Source: DASZGI01 sp035938995
GTDB lineage: Bacteria > Actinomycetota > Actinomycetes > Streptomycetales > Catenulisporaceae
DNA length: 12,749 nucleotides
Direction of reading: 5' to 3'
Assembly (NCBI RefSeq): GCF_035938995.1
Contig: NZ_DASZGI010000160.1
Span: forward strand, 1 to 12,749
Shown here: positions 5,804-12,317 of the stretch, in pieces
Layout: every line of letters starts with the position of its first letter
How positions within the stretch are numbered: the first letter of the stretch is position 1
Made by a program: the position numbers and the translations under genes
Notes under the pieces: model-generated
The model's database searches: none
Told to the model about the DNA's origin: nothing
The model's input: the letters and a program-made list of their open reading frames with translations, nothing else

Positions 5804-6367
5804 GTGACCGAGCGCCCCACCCGCAGACCGGAGGCGGACGAATCGCGCGCCGCCGGCGTTGCGCCCGACGAGGCGATGATGCGCGCCCTCTACCAAGAGC
5901 ATTCCGGCCCGCTGCTTGGGTACGTGATGCGGCTGGTAGGCGGCGACCGCCACCGCGCCGAAGACGTGGTCCAGGAAACCCTGGTGCGCGCCTGGCACAA
6001 CGCCGAACAGCTCCAGCCCGGCGCCGGCTCGCTGCGCCCCTGGCTGGTGACTGTGGCCCGCCGGATCGTGATCGACGGGCACCGCAGCCGCCAGGCCCGG
6101 CCGCCCGAGGTGGACGCCGGGCCGTTGGAATTCATCCCGGCCGAGGACGAGTTCGACAAGACGCTGCGGATGATGACCATCTCCGACGCGATGACCGCGC
6201 TCAGTCCCGCGCACCGCGAGATACTGGACGAGACCTACTACAAGGGCCGTACAGTTAATGAGGCGGCGGAAGCGCTCGGCGTTCCCGCGGGTACCGTGCG
6301 ATCGAGGGTCTTCTACGCACTTCGCTCGCTGAAGCTGGCCCTGGAGGAGAGGGGGGTGACATCGTGA
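5804..6367 (+). CDS. ECF-type RNA polymerase sigma factor (SigL-like)
   Basis: This sigma-70 family factor of 187 residues redirects RNA polymerase to a small stress regulon. Region sigma2 spans about 28-95, with AEDVVQETLVRAW (52-64) for core binding and -10 recognition, and RPWLVTVARRIVID after it. Region sigma4 spans about 127-180, with LSPAHREIL and the helix-turn-helix TVNEAAEALGVPAGTVRSRV. The overall pattern, with YYKGRTVNEAAEALGV and a last line ending EERGVTS, resembles mycobacterial SigL, whose partner RslA has the same zinc-finger layout as the next gene. The chosen start is GTG 5804, 8 bp after GGAAGGA. GTG 5786 after GGGAGGA is also possible. The open frame back to 5681 has no sigma-like sequence. 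The stop overlaps the anti-sigma start, so the two are translated together. Confidence 0.93.
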   Translation: MTERPTRRPEADESRAAGVAPDEAMMRALYQEHSGPLLGYVMRLVGGDRHRAEDVVQETLVRAWHNAEQLQPGAGSLRPWLVTVARRIVIDGHRSRQARPPEVDAGPLEFIPAEDEFDKTLRMMTISDAMTALSPAHREILDETYYKGRTVNEAAEALGVPAGTVRSRVFYALRSLKLALEERGVTS

Positions 6368-7182
6368 CCACAGAGCAGCGCGCGCCTGAGAGCGACCCGC
6401 ACATCGATGTCGCCGCCTACGCGCTCGGCCTGCTCGATCCGGCCGAGGCGGCCGCTTTCGAGGACCACCTGGCAGGCTGCGATATCTGCGCCGACGAACT
6501 CGAGTCGATGGTCGCCCTCGAACCGATCCTGGCCGAGTTCGGCGCCGAACGGCAGCCACCGGCCGACCCCGGAGCGCCTACGCGCGGGAAGCACGCGGCG
6601 GGATTGCCGTCGATGCCTGGGTCGTTGACGCAGCCGCAGCCGCAGCAGGCGTCCGGGGAATCCAGCCCCATGCTCGACGCGCTGATCGGCCGCGTCGCCG
6701 AGTCCCGCAAGCGCTCGCGGCTGCGTCGGATGTACGCGCTCGCCGCCGCGATCGTGCTGATCGTGGGTGGGCCGGTGGTCGCGAGCGTCATCACGGCGAG
6801 CAACCACAACTCGACCGTGCAGGGCGAGGGCACCGGGCCGACGAACGCGCCGCTGCCGGTCACCGGCGAGCAGCACAGCGCGGTGAACTCCGTGACCGGG
6901 GCCTCGGCCACGGTCGGCTTGGTGTCCATGAAGTGGGGCACCCACGTGGCGCTCAAGCTGTCCGGCGTGCACGGACCGCTGACCTGCGACCTGGTGGCCG
7001 TCTCCAAGACCGGGCAGCGCCAGGTCGTCGCGACCTGGATAGTGCCGAGCCCGGGTTACGGAGTGCCCGGCGCCACTGCGCCGCTGGTGCTGTACGGCGG
7101 TGCCGGGATGAAGCAGTCTGACATCGACCACTTCGACGTGGAGACGACCACGGGACAGAACCTGGTCACGATCCCGGTCTAG
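6364..7182 (+). CDS. Anti-sigma factor, zinc-finger (ZAS) domain plus one membrane helix
   Basis: This 272-residue membrane protein should hold the preceding sigma factor inactive until an envelope signal arrives. The cytoplasmic N-terminus has the zinc-binding anti-sigma motif: His13, then His35-x3-Cys39-x2-Cys42 in EDHLAGCDIC, within the AYALGLLDPAE helix typical of the RslA/RskA type. A flexible Pro/Gln/Gly stretch (about 62-100) and a basic segment (RKRSRLRR) lead to a single transmembrane helix (about 123-145). The outer C-terminal domain (about 150-272) has beta-strand character (TWIVPSPGYGVPG, VETTTGQNLVTIPV) and probably senses the signal. It starts at GTG 6364, inside the sigma stop (GTGA, 4-bp overlap), after a G-rich GGAGGAGAGGGG ribosome site. 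The coupling keeps sigma and anti-sigma near equal amounts. The signal is not known. Confidence 0.92.
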   Translation: MTTEQRAPESDPHIDVAAYALGLLDPAEAAAFEDHLAGCDICADELESMVALEPILAEFGAERQPPADPGAPTRGKHAAGLPSMPGSLTQPQPQQASGESSPMLDALIGRVAESRKRSRLRRMYALAAAIVLIVGGPVVASVITASNHNSTVQGEGTGPTNAPLPVTGEQHSAVNSVTGASATVGLVSMKWGTHVALKLSGVHGPLTCDLVAVSKTGQRQVVATWIVPSPGYGVPGATAPLVLYGGAGMKQSDIDHFDVETTTGQNLVTIPV

Positions 7183-7365
7183 TGCGGTGCCCACCAACCT
7201 TGACCGGGCGTCGGAACTACGAGAGCCATGCTCCACCGAGGTCGCCAACCCGGCGAGTCCCTGTGCCGTATTCGGCGCGTTGGGCGGATGCCTTCTGCAT
7301 GATCTCCGCGCGGCGACTGTTCGGGCGACGACGCCTTCGACCAAGTAACCGCGAGGGCGGGACGG

Positions 7366-8229
7366 TTAGGCGCCTGCTGACGGAGTGGCGGTGGCGGACG
7401 TAGCGGGCTTGCGGGCATCCCCCGCCGCGATCTCCGTGGCGATCGCCGCTCCGTTTGCCGCATGCCGCAGCCGCACGTAGACGACCGCTCCGGGCACCAA
7501 CTGCGCGCGGGTGAACGGCCGTGCGGCCGTGCCGAACTTCGTTCCCGTCGCGATCCGCACCGTGAGGGCCGTGCCGTTGGCTGTCTTGCCGGTGAACGAG
7601 TCGGTGCCGACGGCCGTCACGGTTAGCCGCGCGGTCAGCACCTTTCCGGTCTTCGCGCCTTTCGACGAGCCGGCCGATGGGTTCGCGGGCGACACGCTGG
7701 TCGTGACCGCAGGCGAGGCGCCGGGTTTGCCGCCTGACGACTGAGTGGCCGCGTATACCCCGACGCCCAGGCCGGCGGCCAGCACCGCGACCGCGCCGAA
7801 CACGACCGCCGAGCGCGTCTTGCCACGCCACCGGGCCGGTCCCGCGGGCGCCGCGCTCGAGTAATCATCGAAGTCTGACTGCGGCGGAGGCGACGCGAAC
7901 CCGGCGCCGTAAGCGGCTTCGGACGCGAAACCGGGACCGTAAGCGCCCTCGGCGGAGCCATACGGCGCTGCGCCGTACTGCCCCGCGCTGTACTGGCCCG
8001 CGTTGAACTGGGCTGGGTTGAACTGGGCTGGGTTGAATTGGACGGTGGCTTCCGTCTCGACCGGTGGAAGCTCGGCCGTCGGCTCGCTCGAGTACGGCTC
8101 GGGGGAGGGGAAGGACTCGACCGGCGCCTGGTCCTCTTCCCGCCGGGCGCGGAAGGCCTCGAACAGGCCGAGCGGGTCCTCCGGGGACTGGGTCTCGCCG
8201 AATGGATCTTTCTCTTCGTGACCGGACAC
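7366..8229 (-). CDS. Single-pass membrane protein with pentapeptide repeats and a DUF5666-like outer domain
   Basis: A 287-residue protein. The start is set at GTG 8229 (VSGHEEKDPFG), 5 bp after GGGGAAGG. The in-frame ATG at 8277 has no ribosome site. The cytoplasmic half is acidic and disordered (1-63), followed by five copies of a Q-[FY]-[NSG]-[PA]-[AG] repeat (64-88) and Gly/Ala/Tyr-rich sequence to about 130. One membrane helix follows (about 140-161, SAVVFGAVAVLAAGLGVGVYA). After a Ser/Pro linker, the outer domain (about 196-270) reads LTARLTVTAVGTDSFTGKTANGTALTVRIATGT, the small beta-barrel pattern of DUF5666 proteins. The tail is Ala/Thr/Ser-rich. Its role is unknown. The layout (disordered inside, one helix, small outer barrel) recalls membrane-bound sensors or anchors. 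It is convergent with the anti-sigma gene. Confidence 0.8.
   Translation of the reverse strand: MSGHEEKDPFGETQSPEDPLGLFEAFRARREEDQAPVESFPSPEPYSSEPTAELPPVETEATVQFNPAQFNPAQFNAGQYSAGQYGAAPYGSAEGAYGPGFASEAAYGAGFASPPPQSDFDDYSSAAPAGPARWRGKTRSAVVFGAVAVLAAGLGVGVYAATQSSGGKPGASPAVTTSVSPANPSAGSSKGAKTGKVLTARLTVTAVGTDSFTGKTANGTALTVRIATGTKFGTAARPFTRAQLVPGAVVYVRLRHAANGAAIATEIAAGDARKPATSATATPSAGA
7972..8046 (-). repeat. Tandem 15-bp repeat coding the pentapeptide array
   Basis: The unit GTTGAACTGGGCTGG is present exactly twice (8002-8016, 8017-8031) and is followed by a partial unit. Diverged copies extend to about 7972. On the minus strand it codes QFNPA-QFNPA-QFNAG-QYSAG-QYGAA. Such arrays change length easily by slippage, so copy number may differ between strains. 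Confidence 0.75.
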
Positions 8230-8622
8230 GGAAACCTTCCCCGGGTCGATAGTGCTTACCCTGCCAGTCGACCGCATCCGGAGTAAGGACAGCGTCAGTG
8301 CCCGCCCGCGCGCTGATCACGGCATGTGCCGGCTCGGAGCGGGAGAACGCTGATCCTTCCGGCGGCCCGTCGGCTTCTTCCGGCGCTCGGTTGACCGTCC
8401 CGCGCCGGAGTCGTATCGTCCCACTACCGTCAGTAAAGCTGACTAACCTCGATTGAGTCACACATCTGATCGACCGGGCGGCGCACCGGAGCGCGCAGAG
8501 GGCAAACGAGGCTGCGACAAGGCGGGAAATCAGGGTTCGCACGGTGACCCCGTGTCGGCGGGAACCGGATCTCCGCGTTGAGGCAAGTACCCGTACTGCA
8601 CCGCACCGGAAAGGAATCCCGC
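8230..8622. other. 393-bp divergent intergenic region
   Basis: No convincing gene is seen. The region must hold the starts of two divergent transcripts, leftward for the DUF5666-like protein and rightward for the secreted CBM13 protein. A good rightward promoter is described at 8391-8419. A small inverted repeat, GTCAG/CTGAC (8429-8443), lies just after it, where it would overlap the transcription start. I saw no DasR-type or LacI-type site like those before the chitinase. Confidence 0.5.
8391..8419 (+). promoter_or_regulatory. Promoter for the secreted CBM13 protein gene
   Basis: TTGACC (8391-8396) and TATCGT (8414-8419) are separated by 17 bp, a good match to the main vegetative sigma consensus (TTGACA/TATAAT). 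It points right and would give a leader of about 200 bases. The GTCAG/CTGAC inverted repeat at 8429-8443 is placed so that a bound protein would block transcription. Confidence 0.5.
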
Positions 8623-9573
8623 ATGCGCTTGACCAAGCGCTGGTTCGCCATGCTGGTCGCCGTTTTGGTGACTGTGGCGACGGCGGCCCTGGGCCTGATC
8701 ACCTCCTCAGTCGCCGCTCAGGCGAGCACCACTCAGAACTACGAGGTCACGCTGTACGGCTGGCCGGACAACTCGCCGCCCGGGGACGCCATCGCGTACC
8801 CGGTCATCCACAGCGTGGCCAGCGGCACCGGCACGTACTCGGACCCGATCACCTTCGCCACGGACCAGAACGAGCTGTCGCCCGGAACCATCGTCTACTA
8901 CCCGTACCTGCACCGGTACTTCATCATGGAAGACGACTGCGTCGAGTGCGACTCCGACTGGAACAACGGCGTCCGCCACATCGACCTGTGGGTCGGCGGC
9001 CAGGGCGGCAACTCGGGCGACGTCATCAACTGCGAGGACAACCTGACCCAGGGCTCTTCGCCGGTCATCGTCGCCCCGCCGAGCAACGAGCCGGTCGACA
9101 CCACCCCGCTGTTCAACTCGTCCACCAACACCTGCTACAACCCGTCCAGCTTCAACGGTGGCGGTGGAGGCGGGGGCGGTGGTGGAGGCGGAGGCTCGAC
9201 CGGGAAGATCACCGGTTACCAAGGGCTCTGCCTGGACGACCGCAGCGCCAGCACCGCGCTGTTCAACCCGATCCAGGTCTACACCTGCAACGGCACCAAC
9301 GCGCAGCAGTGGACCGTGGAGAGCAACAACTCCCTGCAGGTGCTCGGCATGTGCCTCGACGTGAATGGCGCCGGCACCGCGAACGGGACGAAGGTCGACC
9401 TGTACACCTGCAACGGCACCGGGGCGCAGACCTGGACGCCGGGTGCGAACGGGTCGCTGGTGAACCCGAACTCCGGCAAGTGCCTGGACGACACCGGGTG
9501 GGGCGGCTCCGGCACTCAGGTGCAGATCTGGTCCTGCTCCGGCGGCGCGAATCAGTCCTGGACGTTGCCGTAG
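8623..9573 (+). CDS. Secreted protein: 3D/double-psi-barrel-like domain joined to CBM13 lectin module
   Basis: A 316-residue secreted protein starting at ATG 8623, 7 bp after GGAAAGGAA. The signal peptide spans 1-34 (basic MRLTKRW, hydrophobic core, AQA cleavage). The mature N-terminal domain (about 38-175) reads YEVTLYGWPDN, then DPITFATDQNELSPGTIVYY, then FIMEDDCVECD and HIDLWVGG. The spacing of an acidic EDD motif (103-105) and a later IDLW (Asp121) after a PGTIVYYPY strand resembles 3D-domain double-psi barrels of wall-associated proteins. This assignment is inference. Several Cys residues suggest disulfides. A run of 13 Gly (179-191) leads to a CBM13 beta-trefoil (about 194-316) with QQW, QTW and QSW repeats, highly similar to the module in the nearby chitinase. 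The protein may bind polysaccharide and act on or loosen cell wall material. No catalytic activity can be shown. Confidence 0.82.
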   Translation: MRLTKRWFAMLVAVLVTVATAALGLITSSVAAQASTTQNYEVTLYGWPDNSPPGDAIAYPVIHSVASGTGTYSDPITFATDQNELSPGTIVYYPYLHRYFIMEDDCVECDSDWNNGVRHIDLWVGGQGGNSGDVINCEDNLTQGSSPVIVAPPSNEPVDTTPLFNSSTNTCYNPSSFNGGGGGGGGGGGGGSTGKITGYQGLCLDDRSASTALFNPIQVYTCNGTNAQQWTVESNNSLQVLGMCLDVNGAGTANGTKVDLYTCNGTGAQTWTPGANGSLVNPNSGKCLDDTGWGGSGTQVQIWSCSGGANQSWTLP

Positions 9574-9692
9574 CAGCTGCATCGGCGGCGGACCGGGCTG
9601 AGGCGCTGCTGCACGGTCTGCCTCACGCGCTGGCTCTCTGAGGGCTAGAGCGGGGGCAGACCGGCGCCGCGTGCCAAGCCCCACGCAGTGAC

Positions 9693-9736
9693 GGACCCGT
9701 TCTCCGGGCGGCAATTCCTGCCCGGGGAACGGGTCC
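9693..9736. terminator. Strong stem-loop between convergent genes, probably a two-way terminator
   Basis: GGACCCGTTCTCCGGGC (9693-9709) pairs with GCCCGGGGAACGGGTCC (9720-9736), a 17-bp stem with one G-U pair and a 10-base loop. It lies between the stop of the CBM13 protein gene (9573) and the stop of the leftward EthD-like gene (9801), so it can end transcription from both sides. No T-tract is seen on either strand. Confidence 0.8.
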
Positions 9737-9800
9737 TCGCATGACGGCTGGCTGTGCCGGGTCGGCCAAGGGCTCTGCTGTAATCGGCGAGCGCAGGCAC

Positions 9801-10166
9801 TCAGCAGACGGTGTGCTCTTCGGTGAAGAACAACCGAGAGTGCCCGAAATCGATGAAGGTCGACTCGTCGTCGAGCAGCTCCTGCATGGCCTTGAGGCCG
9901 TCCGGCGCCTCCATGGCCGCGCGGACGGCATCCGCGCTCTCCCACCAGATTTCCGTGATCCCGTCGTACGGAGCCTCGAGACCGCGGGACTGCTGCAGCA
10001 AGTCGTTCAGTGCGCCTTCCACCGTGTGACTTTGGACGTACCGGGTCGCCCGCAGTGCCTTCTGCCGTTCGGCGACCTTCGGCGCGTGTTGCTGCAACCA
10101 GTAAGAAGCGAATGCCTCAGCGGATATGTCTTCCTTCCGGGTCAGACAATAGACCAGTTTGATCAC
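9801..10166 (-). CDS. EthD-domain / stress-responsive-barrel type protein
   Basis: A 121-residue protein starting at GTG 10166 (VIKLVYCLTRKEDIS), 5 bp after GGGAGAG. The open frame extends to 10208, but the extra residues do not fit the family and EthD proteins usually begin 'MIKLVY'. The pattern IKLVYCLTRKEDISAEAFASYW with QQHAP (25-29), then ITEIWWES (70-77) and FIDFGHSRLFFTEEH at the end, matches the EthD ferredoxin-like alpha+beta fold (PF07110). Family members accompany oxygenases and polyketide or aromatic catabolic genes and often act as small dimeric enzymes or product-handling proteins. The divergent SDR and P450 genes fit such a setting. The substrate cannot be told. Confidence 0.83.
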   Translation of the reverse strand: MIKLVYCLTRKEDISAEAFASYWLQQHAPKVAERQKALRATRYVQSHTVEGALNDLLQQSRGLEAPYDGITEIWWESADAVRAAMEAPDGLKAMQELLDDESTFIDFGHSRLFFTEEHTVC

Positions 10167-10266
10167 GTCGACTCTCCCAAAATCATCTTCTCCGGGTGTC
10201 CCTTTCACCAGACCGCGGGCGACGGGGTCGGACCATCATGAGCGGGTTGAATGAGCCGCATAGTCA

Positions 10267-10297
10267 GCGAACTTTGCCCGTTCGGACCATAGTTCGC
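10267..10297. promoter_or_regulatory. Inverted repeat GCGAACT/AGTTCGC in the divergent EthD-SDR region
   Basis: GCGAACT (10267-10273) and AGTTCGC (10291-10297) are perfect complements 17 bp apart. A third half-site, GTTCG, lies between them (10280-10284), giving closely spaced GTTCGGAC and GTTCGCGGAC direct repeats. The position between divergent genes suggests an operator for a local regulator. The regulator type is unknown. Confidence 0.4.
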
Positions 10298-10350
10298 GGA
10301 CATCGGATAGGCAACCTGCGCGCTCGGCGCTTTGCTGGGGGAGTAGGCCA

Positions 10351-10365
10351 CTTCTTCCGAAGAAG
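10351..10365. promoter_or_regulatory. Palindrome CTTCTTCCGAAGAAG overlapping the SDR ribosome binding site
   Basis: Two perfect 7-bp arms surround one central base. The right arm merges into the AAGGAA ribosome site of the SDR gene (ATG 10375). It could be an operator for a small dimeric repressor, or an RNA hairpin (arms CTTCT/AGAAG) masking the ribosome site. Confidence 0.4.
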
Positions 10366-10374
10366 GAATCGTTC

Positions 10375-11088
10375 ATGGACTCCCAGTCCCAGAAGGTCGC
10401 AGTCATCACCGGCGCGTCGCGGGGCATCGGCGCCAGCCTCGTCGAGGCCTACCGCGGGTTCGGCTACGCGGTGGTCGGCACGTCCCGCTCCATCGCCCCC
10501 GCCTCAGAGGACGCGTTCCTCGCTGTCCCGGGCGACATCGCGGACGCCGCGACCGCCAAGCGCGTCATCACCGAGGCCGTCGCGAAGTTCGGCCGTATCG
10601 ACACGCTTGTCAACAATGCGGGAATCTTCGTCGCCAAACCTTTCACGGATTACACGCCGGACGAGTACGCCGCGCTGATCGGCGTGAACCTGGGCGGCTT
10701 CTTCCACATCACCCAGCTGGCCGTCGAGCAGATGCTCGCTCAGGGCGGCGGCCACATCGTCAACATCACGACGAGTCTGGTCGACAATGCCGATTCGAAC
10801 GTCCCCTCGGTACTGACCTCGTTGACCAAGGGAGGCCTGCAATCGGCGACCAAGTCCCTCGCCATCGAATACGCCACGCGCGGCATCCGGGTAAACGCCG
10901 TCTCGCCCGGCGCGATCAAGACCCCGATGCATCCCGAACAAGCCCTTCCGATCCTCGCCGGCCTGCACCCGGTCGGCCGGATGGGCGAGATCGGCGACAT
11001 CGTCGAAGCGGTGACCTACTTGGAGAACGCGCACTTCGTCACCGGCGAAATCCTTCATGTCGACGGCGGCATGAGCGCCGGGCACTAG
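10375..11088 (+). CDS. Short-chain dehydrogenase/reductase (SDR) lacking the usual catalytic tyrosine
   Basis: A 237-residue Rossmann-fold protein of classical SDR length, started by ATG 10375 after AAGGAA. The nucleotide-binding TGASRGIG is at 12-19. Arg38 (TSRS) after the second strand suggests NADP(H). NNAG (80-83) and Asn105 are present. The active-site region has Ser134 (NITTSLVDN) and Lys152 in SLTKGGL, but the residue four before the Lys, normally Tyr, is Thr148. The C-terminal half is typical (RGIRVNAVSPGAIKTPMHPE, TGEILHVDGG). From memory, related SDRs with the 'SLTKGGL' pattern and no Tyr exist in other bacteria, so this is a subfamily trait rather than a fresh mutation. It may still use another proton donor, or serve a non-redox role. 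The P450 gene follows after 15 bp, so the two form an operon. Confidence 0.92.
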   Translation: MDSQSQKVAVITGASRGIGASLVEAYRGFGYAVVGTSRSIAPASEDAFLAVPGDIADAATAKRVITEAVAKFGRIDTLVNNAGIFVAKPFTDYTPDEYAALIGVNLGGFFHITQLAVEQMLAQGGGHIVNITTSLVDNADSNVPSVLTSLTKGGLQSATKSLAIEYATRGIRVNAVSPGAIKTPMHPEQALPILAGLHPVGRMGEIGDIVEAVTYLENAHFVTGEILHVDGGMSAGH

Positions 11089-11103
11089 CGCGGGAGGGGC
11101 GAA

Positions 11104-12300
11104 ATGGAGGAGCAGACAAAGGCCGTCGCGCTCGCCGACGTGCTCGCTGACACGGGCGCCATGGACGCGTTGCGCGAGCGCGGCCCGATCCATCGTGTCC
11201 TGATGCCGACCGGGACGCCGGCGTGGCTCGTGGTCGGCCACGAGGAGGCGGTCGCGGCGCTGAGCGACACGCGGCTCTCGGTGGCCGCGATGATGGAAGC
11301 CGGAGTGCTCGACGGCGGCAAGCTCACCACCGACCAGCGCAACGCATTGCTCAAGGGGCTGACGAACGTCGACCCGCCGGACCACCGGCGGTTGCGGCGG
11401 CTGGTCTCGGGGGTCTTCACCGCCCGGCGGATCGAGGCCATGCGGCCCTGGATCAGCCAGCTGACCGACGAGCTCATCGCGGCTTTCGCGGACAAGGGCC
11501 GGGTCGAGCTGATGGCCGAGTTCGCAACTCCGCTGCCCGTCCTGGTCATCTGCGAACTGCTGGGCATTCCGGAGGCGAGCCGGGATCGCTTCCGCGCGTG
11601 GTCGCGTGCGGTCCTCTCCGGGCTCGGCACTCCGGATTTCCCGGTGGACGCCGCCGTGGAGTTCACGGCCTATCTACGCGGCCTGATCGCGGAGAAGCGC
11701 GAGTGCCCGGACGACGGACTGCTCTCCGCCATGATCCAGGCCCGCGACGAGGGCGACGCCTTGAGCGAGGACGAGCTCACCGCGATGGCGACCGTGATGA
11801 TCATCGCAGGGCACGACACGACCCTGAGCCTGATCGGAAACGGGATCTACCTGTTGATGATCGAGCCGGACCGGGCGGAGAAGCTGCGCGCGGACCCCGG
11901 CCTGATTCCCGCCGCGATCGAGGAGTTCCTGCGCTTGGAGAGCCCTGTCCCGGTCGCGAACATCCGCGCCGCGCTCAGCCCGGTCGACATCGGCGGCGCG
12001 CACGTGGAGCCCGGCGAACTCGTCATCATCGGCCTGCAGGCGGCGAACCGGGACAAGGCCGAGTTCGCCGCCCCGGACCGGTTCGACATGGCCCGCGCAC
12101 CCGGCCATCAGCTGGCCTTCGGCTACGGCATCCACTATTGCCTCGGGGCGCCGCTGGCCAGGCTCGAGGGCGAATTGGCGATCGGAACACTACTGCGCCG
12201 CTTCCCGGATCTCCGGCTCGCGGTGCCGGCCGCCGAGCTCACCTGGAGCCGGGCGCTCTTCGTGCATCGGCTGAACGAGCTGCCGCTCGCATTCGGATAG
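11104..12300 (+). CDS. Cytochrome P450 monooxygenase
   Basis: A 398-residue soluble bacterial P450 of normal length. The start ATG 11104 is preceded by GGGAGGGG at 5-bp spacing, and the SDR stop is 15 bp upstream. Hallmarks are the I-helix oxygen-activation motif AGHDTT (235-240), the K-helix ExxR (Glu274, Arg277), DPPDHRRLRRLV in the C-helix that contacts haem, and the haem loop FGYGIHYCLGAPLAR with Cys346 as the haem thiolate. It should hydroxylate or otherwise oxidise an organic substrate with electrons from a ferredoxin, which is not in this window. The sequence pattern resembles the actinobacterial CYP105/CYP107-type enzymes of secondary metabolism. The family number cannot be set by eye. 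Pairing with an SDR and a divergent EthD protein suggests a shared oxidative pathway. Confidence 0.95.
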   Translation: MEEQTKAVALADVLADTGAMDALRERGPIHRVLMPTGTPAWLVVGHEEAVAALSDTRLSVAAMMEAGVLDGGKLTTDQRNALLKGLTNVDPPDHRRLRRLVSGVFTARRIEAMRPWISQLTDELIAAFADKGRVELMAEFATPLPVLVICELLGIPEASRDRFRAWSRAVLSGLGTPDFPVDAAVEFTAYLRGLIAEKRECPDDGLLSAMIQARDEGDALSEDELTAMATVMIIAGHDTTLSLIGNGIYLLMIEPDRAEKLRADPGLIPAAIEEFLRLESPVPVANIRAALSPVDIGGAHVEPGELVIIGLQAANRDKAEFAAPDRFDMARAPGHQLAFGYGIHYCLGAPLARLEGELAIGTLLRRFPDLRLAVPAAELTWSRALFVHRLNELPLAFG

Positions 12301-12317
12301 GCGCCCGAGTACCGAGA

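Noticed and set aside
7183..7365. Short convergent intergenic gap after the anti-sigma gene
   Set aside because: I looked for a terminator stem and a small gene and saw neither clearly.
8002..8046. Short tandem repeat considered as a CRISPR-like array
   Set aside because: The units are 15 bp, contiguous with no spacers, and in frame inside a gene, so it is a protein repeat.
8429..8443. GTCAG/CTGAC repeat considered as a metal-regulator (IdeR/Zur-like) box
   Set aside because: The arms are only 5 bp and do not match the TTAGGTTAG-type or Zur-type consensus.
8707..9945. Long minus-strand open frame of 412 codons
   Set aside because: It is antisense to the CBM13 protein gene and the terminator, and has no recognisable domain.
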